Source: Prostheceraeus crozeri
Lineage: Eukaryota > Platyhelminthes > Polycladida > Euryleptidae
Reading direction: 5' to 3'
Length of the DNA: 64,000 bases
Assembly: GCA_907163375.1 (NCBI GenBank)
Contig: CAJQUW010008930.1
Location: 62,001 to 126,000, forward strand
Positions 56,689-64,000 of the stretch are shown in pieces. Position 1 is the stretch's first letter, and the number at the start of each line of letters is the position of its first letter. A program made the position numbers and the translations under genes. Under the pieces are notes generated by a model. The model was not told the DNA's origin. It ran no database searches and worked only from the letters and a program-made list of their open reading frames with translations.

Positions 56689-57190
56689 TGCAGTCAATCA
56701 CCTGAAATGAAAAAATATCTGCTTTAAATATTCATTGAATCAGCTAAGAATTAGGTACAGTTTAATTTCAAAAAAAGCAAAGTATGAGAGATACAGACAA
56801 TATTTTCGGAGAGGAGACTAGGTTACTAGTTATCTGTTCACAGATCATAACCGTTAAAGGTCCAAGTTTTATTGCTGTCGTAGACACAATAGCACAATAG
56901 CGAATCGTCAGTAGGTTTCAATTAGTCATTGCATTCAGCATTACATGTACACAGAAGCAAGCTCACAGCAGCCGAATGAGGTGCATATAATCTTTTTAGT
57001 CTACTCCATACGGTACAAGTTTGGGTCATTCCGAGTCGTGCTAACGAGTCTTCGGAGGACAAAATGTTGAGTCCTAGTGACACACTCGCCACAAGCACAT
57101 AACACCACGACGAAACACACGTCCTCCCCATAGCTGAACACCTCACAATACATGCAAAACAATTTTTAAACAAAGCAAAATGTCAGCCTT
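56689..57190 (-). other. TRMT10C 5' UTR intron and flank
   Basis: Contains the presumed 5' UTR intron upstream of 56702. The first non-coding exon could not be placed. Confidence 0.5.
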
Positions 57191-58130
57191 AATAATATTA
57201 ATAACACTTTATTCGTCAGTTACAAAGGGCGGTAATGACAGAGGCGGGGTGACAATATCATGAGTACATCGAAAATTTCACAGAACTGTTATTACACAAA
57301 GCAAGTCGCCTATTCAAAGGTCGTAAAATCCGTGAATGTCTCACACCACTTTGGTTTTTTCTCAATACAAAAAATTCCGATAAGGGATGATTTTCTTTCG
57401 CACATGAAATCTTTTTTATAATCCGAATACAAGTCTTGTCAAGTCTGCTTTGCAGACTGGGAATGTCATTGACTTTTGCCCATCTTTGGGCAACACGATC
57501 TAGCTGAACAAGTTTTTTCAAGTTTGTCTTTGAAACATCACAAATGGCTGGCCAGCAAAAAGACATGTGACAATACACAAGAGACGTATAAGCCTGCCAA
57601 GCAACACTGCCGCGGTTAGAATTACATTTCAGGCCTTTTACTATTGACATTGCCCGACAGCACCTATTATACAGTTCGCTAAACTGTTTATCCCATTCCG
57701 CATCAAATGAAAAAAAATACTACCAATATTTTCAAATTTTCAACCTCTTCAATGCATGCGTTATTGATATAAACAGGAGAGACAGTGGGATTACAGTTTG
57801 TTCGAGAAATAGTCATACACTTCGTTTTATCAATATTTACTACAAGCTTTCTATCAGACACCCACTTTGTGAAAACATCGACATCACTCTGAAAGCAATC
57901 AGAACACTTCAGCTCATTGAGATATATCAGAGTCATATCATCCGCATATGCAATGATTATCATTTCCATAAAATAATTCCGCACAATTAGCAAAATCCGC
58001 AATAAACAATTTTGAATTTTTAAGACATGACCGAAAGTTGGATTCAACAAGACCGTCCCAATACGAGGAAACTCGAAAGTAATTGGATGCTAATTTTAGT
58101 CGTTGCTGGATTGGCAAGAGAAGCAATATT
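57190..58130 (-). mobile_element. LINE (jockey/CR1-like) RT and C-terminal fragment
   Basis: On the minus strand 58050-57703 encodes IIAYADDMTLIYLNE, the catalytic RT motif with YADD, followed by FTKWVSDRKLVVNIDKTKCM. After a frame break, 57650-57258 encodes the thumb and C-terminal region (SLVYCHMSFCWPAICD, LVQLDRVAQRWAKV, HPLSEFF). The 3' end is near 57195, with AATAATATTAATAACAC repeats on the plus strand. 5' truncated and frameshifted. Confidence 0.85.
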
Positions 58131-59096
58131 AAAATCCGCCTATCTCATCAGATATATCTCCACTGAACTTTTTTGTGATCCCCTAGAACACTTTGTAGTC
58201 AGCAACTGATGTCGCTTTCATAGGTGAGAAAATACTTCAACGATTCTTGCTCCAAAAACAACTTCCGAGCCCCGTGTGCCTCTATTCAAACTGAAGAATA
58301 TTTGTGTGAACGGCATCTTTTGCAAAGGCACACTGACTTCACTTGCACTTTAAATGAAGTTTCGTAACAGAACTGTTTACAAAAAGTATTCTCACATGAC
58401 CCGGTTGATTCTCTGCCACTTCGAAACTATACTATGTAAATTAGGCTGCACGCGAAATATACAGGTTGGCAAAAATATATTTCTTTCGGCCAAATGATTT
58501 TATATTTCAATTTGATGAACACGACACAGCTTATAAATAAACTTTTCTGTCATCCAGGGATCCACCTCGACTATGCAGGCATAATTTGAAAAATGACATT
58601 TTGCATTTTAGCATTCACATAATAACTGTCTGTCCATGAGAACAAATTCGCTGCGAATCATCCACCATTGATCATTAGGCAAAATATTTATGAAGATCAT
58701 ACCAATTGAGAAAATACTCAAATAATTGGCTGATTGACTGACGAAAGATGAATAATTGCTTCTTGTTTTGTATTTCATTTCGATGCGTGCCTTGATCAAA
58801 CATTCTCGAGCCTTTTCCCTAATTCGTTCCGCCATCTTCATCAGCATGAATTCGTTGTGAAATCTTGCAATAGGCATCCATGTGAAAAAATGAATAATGG
58901 TCTAAATGCGAAAGGCAGGAAATTTGAGTGAATCAACACCTTGAATATGCTGTTTATGTTTCGGTCGCTACTTTTCCTCTAAACTAATGTCACTGAAGCT
59001 TGAAATGAATCAGATAACCATTTTTTCAAATGCAGTTGTTGTCATCTACTTTGTATCGCCAATATGATTTATTTTCTTTAACAGACGGAAAATAAC
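58131..59096. other. Unassigned sequence
   Basis: A minus-strand frame at 58608-58877 has no recognisable domain. Confidence 0.35.
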
Positions 59097-59176
59097 TGTC
59101 TTGGTGGATTTGAACCATCGATCTCTGGTATTCTAGGCCAACGCTCTACCAGCTCAGTTATCGACGGGTGACAGTA
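59097..59176 (-). repeat. tRNA-derived sequence (SINE head or tRNA pseudogene)
   Basis: The minus strand reads TAACTGAGCTGGTAGAGC (A box), then TTGGCCTAGAATACCAG in anticodon-arm position, then GATGGTTCAAATCCACC (B box and T arm). D, anticodon and T arms are in proper order and spacing, but the D stem and acceptor stem carry several mismatches. I infer a tRNA-derived SINE or pseudogene rather than a working tRNA. ACGGAAAATAACTG just left of it recurs at 61366 beside another GTCTTGG. Confidence 0.65.
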
Positions 59177-59599
59177 CGACATAACTCATTAATTGAAGAA
59201 TCAGTGTGATTCAATCAAATGGCTTCATGCTCCAATACAATTCATCAAGCCAAACCACAAACAGTATTGCCACTCTCAAAAGTGGAGAAAATATCTCCAA
59301 TATGAAATGCCCCTAAAATATATTCAGATATCTTGTAGAATCCATTTAAGCCACTGTATGCATGCGTGTACCCCAGCACACTACGTTCTGGATAATCAAA
59401 CAGAAAAAAAATCCAGAAAAAACATTTGCCGCTATCCACGATTACTCGATACAAAATTTACTGATGATTCCCATTTAGATAAATGCATGAGCGCTCCTAC
59501 CCGACTACTAGTCCTTAGCTCTGAGAAAACTCAACTAAATGGGCCCTCGTGGGTGGTGGACGTCACTTATATTCCGTCATGCTTTGAAGCGGACATATA

Positions 59600-60000
59600 G
59601 TTGACGCGAGCAAGGCCCGAAAGGTCTTGCGGCAGCGCACGAGATAAAAGAATAACTTACACTACACTGGCTGCTTCTGAGGGGCTTCCCCCGCCAATAC
59701 TGTCTTAAAGCGTTCCGCTACCAGTCGCAGAGTTTCGTCCCACGAGGGTACTGTCAGGGCCGATTGCAGGACTCTTTTGTTCGTTTTACGATCAGGCTGA
59801 GGTGGCCTGATTGTTTGTTGTTCCTTTCGCTTTTTCCACCGATTTTTGATGATTACCACACCGGTGGTACAACTCCGTCATCTAGGCGATCCACCTTGGA
59901 TTCCAGTTGCCTAAGCATTACCACGAGTCGCTCAATTGTCTGTCTCTCCGTTCCATGTGACGTAAACTCAGGAGGGTTCGGCTGGTCCTAGAAAGAAACT
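59600..60000 (-). other. Possible coding relic with a short coiled coil
   Basis: On the minus strand a stretch near 59890-59990 reads ERQTIERLVVMLRQLESKVD, then stops; a second frame (59662-59859) is basic. The GC content is higher than in the surroundings. It could be part of a retroelement ORF1 or Gag, but no defining motif is visible. Confidence 0.25.
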
Positions 60001-60975
60001 GCATGACGTTTCGATATTTCGGGGCCATGTCGCAGCGCTACCTCCCCTTTTTGTCTTCTCAAATTCAGTTACAAGAAAATGTTTGAGGATTTGAGAAAAC
60101 CAGTAAAAGGATACATTGACAAGAGCTTCATTGAAAAAAGGACGTGTCACAAGCACTGACTGTAAGTGGCAGGCACACATACACGTATTTTATAAATAGT
60201 GACGAATTTCGTCCTAACCGCAACGAAGTCCTGATGGATGAAGTCTTCAGAAACACACAATTGGGCCAGTTGAGATTTCCAGCAACATTGTTGGTAGTGA
60301 GAAAAATATGCAAAAATAAGTGAGAAGAGCTAATATTCCAACAGCATATGACCGCCAACGGGAGGCTTATCATTTTGGCAAATGGAAAATAGAAAAATAA
60401 TTTTCGCTCATTCTTTCTTTCTTACCGTCAATCAAGTTTTGAAAAAACGATATTTTGTGCACGGGAGCTTTGGGTCCAAACCCTTTATCGACGCTTTAAA
60501 GCCAGAAAGAAATACATGCACACGGATTATATAGAAAATGATAAAGTGACAATTTTGAGACCACTCTTTTGCGACCAATGAAAAAGCCTGCCATTCATGA
60601 CCACGATTCAATTTCGTACGAGATTGGATCATTCTAGCTTCACACAACATAGCACCAACATAACTTCCAGCATACTGTCGAGTCTTCACCTCAAACGTCG
60701 TCAATCGAACTGCAATCACAAGCGCTCTGAACATGCACACTCAAAGCACTATCACGATTAAAAATACTACGATTATGCTCTTGATATCTAATCTTGAAAG
60801 TTGAAGGATGTTTTGCAGATATAATAGCTTTTGCATACTGAACAATTGATTTCCTACACGATATTCTGAACATTAGGCCTAAGGTCAAAGCCATGTACGA
60901 AATAACAATAATACCCCTGAGACCCATAGCATCTACAATTAATACACCGTCTGAAAAAGTAGATTGGATTTATAG
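60001..60975. other. Unassigned sequence
   Basis: No feature that I can support. Confidence 0.35.
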
Positions 60976-61165
60976 TGATTTTAAATGAATTGATAAAGCT
61001 TCTGCCGTCTCATTTGAACAGCACTTCGGATTTGATCACTAACCTACGTGGCATTTCTTGTGATGATAATTTTGCTTTCAACTCTTTGGATGTGGTCAGG
61101 ATGTGCCCAAATATCCCTATTGATAATGCTCTTGAAGTCATTGATAACTTTGCCCAAAAATAATG
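60976..61165 (+). mobile_element. Penelope-like reverse transcriptase fragment
   Basis: The plus strand encodes HLNSTSDLITNLRGISCDDN followed by FNSLDVVRMCPNIPIDNALE. The pattern VSFDVVSLFTNIPID with an upstream S-[ST]-DLVNRL stretch is characteristic of the RT of Penelope-like elements, where SFDV includes a catalytic Asp. The rest of the RT is missing. Confidence 0.6.
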
Positions 61166-62690
61166 ATAAGATATCAATAACATGGGAATGACTGCTAAGG
61201 AATTTATCATCTAAAAGATATCTCCGAAAAATATCTCAATATCTCCGAAGTGGCAACACTGTCACTAATACCACGATATCAGTAATTCAAAGCCAGAATT
61301 ATAGTTTGAAGCGGGGACTTAGTCCACGCAGCAAACAATGATATCTGCAATGATAATTTAAAAAACGGAAAATAACTGCGCGTCTTGGAAGATTCAGGGT
61401 GTCAAGCGCATGAAATGCAAAATAGATAACAGATTTTCCCTCAAAAATAAAATAAAAATAGCAAATAAATAATTAATAATAATCAGCGAAAGGTAACAAT
61501 GTTAACTGAAATCTAAAGCATTATGGCACACTGGAATCCCAAGAAGGTATTTTAGATAGTTTCATTTTATCACGAAGTGTCAATATGCATTCACACATTT
61601 CATCACCTTATATTAAATGTGTGTCGTGAACAATGATTAAAACCAGATTATTGTTGACTATCTTTTATACCATTTTAACAGTAATACGGTTTATTTATAG
61701 TCGGCTTGAAACTGACTCTACAACATGCCGATACTTTTAAAAGGGAGACATCATGAAAATAACCGAAATACTTTCAAAACTCAGTCATGTTTCTCAACCT
61801 TCTATACACATTCATGCAATTGATACTCGCACACGGAAATACTCGCACTATAAAAATCATGTCATTATTTCATGATTATGTCATTAAACTTTATTGATTT
61901 TACTAACAATTTTGTCCAACGTAATTTTTCGCTTCTGTTGTCGTTCCACGCGTTGCTTCATTTGTTCGGTACGTTAGCAATTCCATTTTTCCAAATTCTC
62001 CTTCGCCATTGTTGTTATATCTGTGACAGCCTTGACACCTAGCATATCCTCCTTTTCTGCTTCTGTCGACAAATTGTTAATACCATCCACAAGAAGTACT
62101 GGGTACACTAATCTTATGCATCGATATCGTTCTCTTTTGTCAGCAGGGCTTCTTCTATCTGATATAGCATATTCTTCTTGACCTCTGTCTTCTCAATTAT
62201 CGCTTGCCGTCTTTGTACTGCTTCTCGCTCTTCTTGAAGCTTCGCCATTATCTTCTTCTTCTATTCCTTCTTTGAATTTTGAATGCGCCTCCTGAATTGC
62301 CAGCTTGTAGCTCGAGGGAGAAATTGTATTTCTATTATGCGAGTGAAGAAGATAACATGTTTTTCAAAATATTCCATGTTTTATTAAGTCTGGATAATCA
62401 AGAAATGATAGAATTCACATTAATGCCTAGCTCTATTAGTTGCCTATTATCGAGCAACTGTTATCAGATGAACTTAGATTCGGTCAATAACTCTTAGAAT
62501 GCTAGATAAACGTATTCATGAATACCATGCAAAAAATTAGCAAATACATATTCCCTATTTTACCATTTTACTTCAGACAAATACGTAATTCAGAAAATCT
62601 TCACACGTTAATCCTTATCCCTTTAATTGCTTTTTATCTAGCTGGACAATTTCGTTTGCCCCATGTGTGCCAGAGGAAGTGAGCAAGCAA
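61166..62690. other. Unassigned, with a decayed coiled-coil stretch
   Basis: Near 62115-62250 the minus strand reads MAKLQEEREAVQRRQAIIEK and onward for about 45 codons, a Lys/Glu-rich helix, with further Lys-rich frames to 61900. Frames are broken. It may be the tail of a transposase-associated protein; no family is certain. Confidence 0.3.
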
Positions 62691-63055
62691 ATGGCGATGA
62701 TAATGGTGGACTGGAAATCGGCGGAGCTGTTTTGCAAGATGCAGATCAGTTTTGTTACTTGGGTGATGTGCCGGACTGTGAAGCGTGAGTGGAAAGGGCG
62801 GTGAGAGTGAGTGGCAACAGATTGGAATAGATTGTGAGAGATCGCCAATTTGTTGGCAAATAAGTGTATTGATACAGCCAGTAGAGTGAAAGTGTATGAG
62901 GCGTACGTGAGGTCGGCTTTGTTGTATGGTTCGGAGACGTGGCCACTAACAGACACGAGATGGTGAATACTCTACGAAGCTGCGACAGAAGAATGCTGAG
63001 AGCCATCGCAGGAGGTTGGAAAGACATGGCCGAACCAACGGAGTCTTCTCTCTGA
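62690..63055 (+). mobile_element. LINE pol 3' fragment, decayed
   Basis: The plus strand, across frame breaks, encodes QFCYLGDVPDCE near 62745-62785, VKVYEAYVRSALLYGSETW near 62888-62945, and LRSCDRRMLRAIAGGWKDM near 62975-63030. It is the same segment and family type as 1-240. Confidence 0.8.
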
Positions 63056-63300
63056 TATTCTCAGCTATACTAATTGTACGATATTTCTCCTTTTGTACTT
63101 TCAGGTTTTGGTGGGGTTTTGAAATATATCAAGCAATCAATTCAGTGTTTTGACATTATCACATGTATTGACAAATGGTAGCAGAGCTATGGCAGACTTG
63201 GGGACTCTGGGGTAAAAAACCCCAAAAATGTGCGGCCTTTCCGAAACGTTGGTGAAAAGGAGACTGCAATTGATTACTGAGTTGAAAGAGGAATAATTTA
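63056..63300. other. Unassigned short gap
   Basis: Nothing recognised. Confidence 0.4.
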
Positions 63301-64000
63301 TATTGAATTGGTGCCGTCAGTCCGACAATTTAACGAGACTTCCAAAACAATGGTTACAAAAGCCAGAACCAAGGATTGAGACACCTTGTTATGCCGCAGA
63401 ATCCACTACACCAGTCGAACATCGCACATTTCAAGAATTGAAGACATACACAAGCTGCATAATTTTGGTAAATACAAAAAAAGCACACATGCATGAAATG
63501 GGCATGAATCCACGAGATTATGTAAGAGAAGTAATAAACAACTGTAAACAATGCCGCACTATCGATCCTCGACGATTCAAAGAAGTTCAAAGTTTAATCG
63601 ACATGGATCAGAATTACACAATCACCATCTAAATAGATAAGTTTTAGATGAAAATGAAGTTTGTAAGGCAACAACAACTCTCAAAAATAAAAGAGCAACA
63701 AGTATTAGCGGAGTATCTACAGAAATGTTTAAGACCTTAGTGTGTAACTCAACGACAATTAAGATATTTAGCTAAAAATTTCAATAAAATCCTGACAACT
63801 GGAATACTAGAATATTGGTTGGTTAGTAAAATAATCCTAATTCCAAAAAAACGAAAAATGAACATGGGATAAAGGGACTTTGGAAACGGCAAAGGTGTGG
63901 AGCAGAATCGCTTGTGACATTACACATTTTAAGCAATGGAAGTAATTAACGGGCGTAGATTGTGGTCCAAGCCGATTCTGCATTTGGCGTCCAATCCAGC
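63301..64000 (+). mobile_element. Gypsy integrase relic interrupted by a LINE RT fragment
   Basis: 63301-63632 encodes the end of RNase H and the integrase zinc finger: YVREVINNCKQCRTIDPRR aligns with MQEVIKNCMKCMSIDPSP of the element at 10917-15583. From about 63898 integrase resumes as WSRIACDITHFKQW, then DCGPSRFCIW (compare DCGPSRHVIW), and runs off the window. Between them, 63645-63860 encodes LINE RT sequence (LKNKRATSISGVSTEMFKTL, then a WLVSKIILIPKK-like end), interrupted by stops. So a LINE fragment was inserted in, or recombined into, a gypsy copy related to but diverged from the intronic one. Confidence 0.75.

Noticed and set aside
56689-56697. Earlier in-frame TTG start for TRMT10C, three codons upstream of the ATG.
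   Set aside because: Nuclear animal genes start at ATG; the ATG at 56688 gives a good mitochondrial presequence.

Overview
This is nuclear DNA of an invertebrate animal. It is AT-rich, its genes have introns with GT/AG splice sites, its proteins are animal-type, and it is crowded with eukaryotic transposons. The sequence alone does not fix the species. No bacterial operon, CRISPR array or viral gene set is present.

Four host genes can be supported. (1) 1357-1581 (+) is the last coding exon of an R-SNARE of the VAMP/synaptobrevin family. The rest of that gene lies upstream of the window. (2) PRPF38A (+), a spliceosomal B-complex protein, is spread over five exons from 10753 to 33452. The spliced product is 454 residues with an unusually long Arg-Asp/Arg-Glu repeat tail. 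(3) PIGZ (-), the GPI fourth-mannose transferase, has two exons, 44661-44781 and 39269-40704, encoding 518 residues. (4) TRMT10C (-), a mitochondrial tRNA methyltransferase and RNase P subunit, is a single coding exon, 55570-56688. No functional link between these four genes is evident.

Most of the remainder is mobile DNA, much of it with readable ends. An LTR retrotransposon (10917-15583, antisense) sits 34 bases inside PRPF38A intron 1. Its LTRs are nearly identical and it has a 5-bp target duplication, but its genes are broken. A P-superfamily element (46192-49665) has 39-bp terminal inverted repeats and one uninterrupted 933-residue THAP-domain transposase. It appears to have landed in a small hAT-like element (45835-50016). 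A second, decayed P-type element (33818-35936) keeps a perfect 8-bp target duplication. Two hAT elements (36766-38920 and 51706-53923) carry decayed transposases, and the first is interrupted by a 108-bp near-perfect palindrome. Smaller items are mariner remnants, at least six LINE fragments, a Penelope-like fragment, several MITE or foldback elements, a large repeat-ended element built on a GCTACGTA motif (2487-9946), and a nested LINE-in-gypsy remnant at the right edge.

Layout: 1-10.2 kb is the VAMP exon plus the GCTACGTA element. 10.7-33.5 kb is PRPF38A with very large transposon-filled introns. 33.8-38.9 kb is a decayed P element and a hAT element. 39.3-44.8 kb is PIGZ. 45.8-50.0 kb is the intact P element nested in a hAT-like element. 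51.7-55.5 kb is hAT and mariner remnants. 55.6-56.7 kb is TRMT10C. 57-64 kb is retroelement debris. The best candidate for something notable is the apparently complete P-type transposon at 46192-49665.
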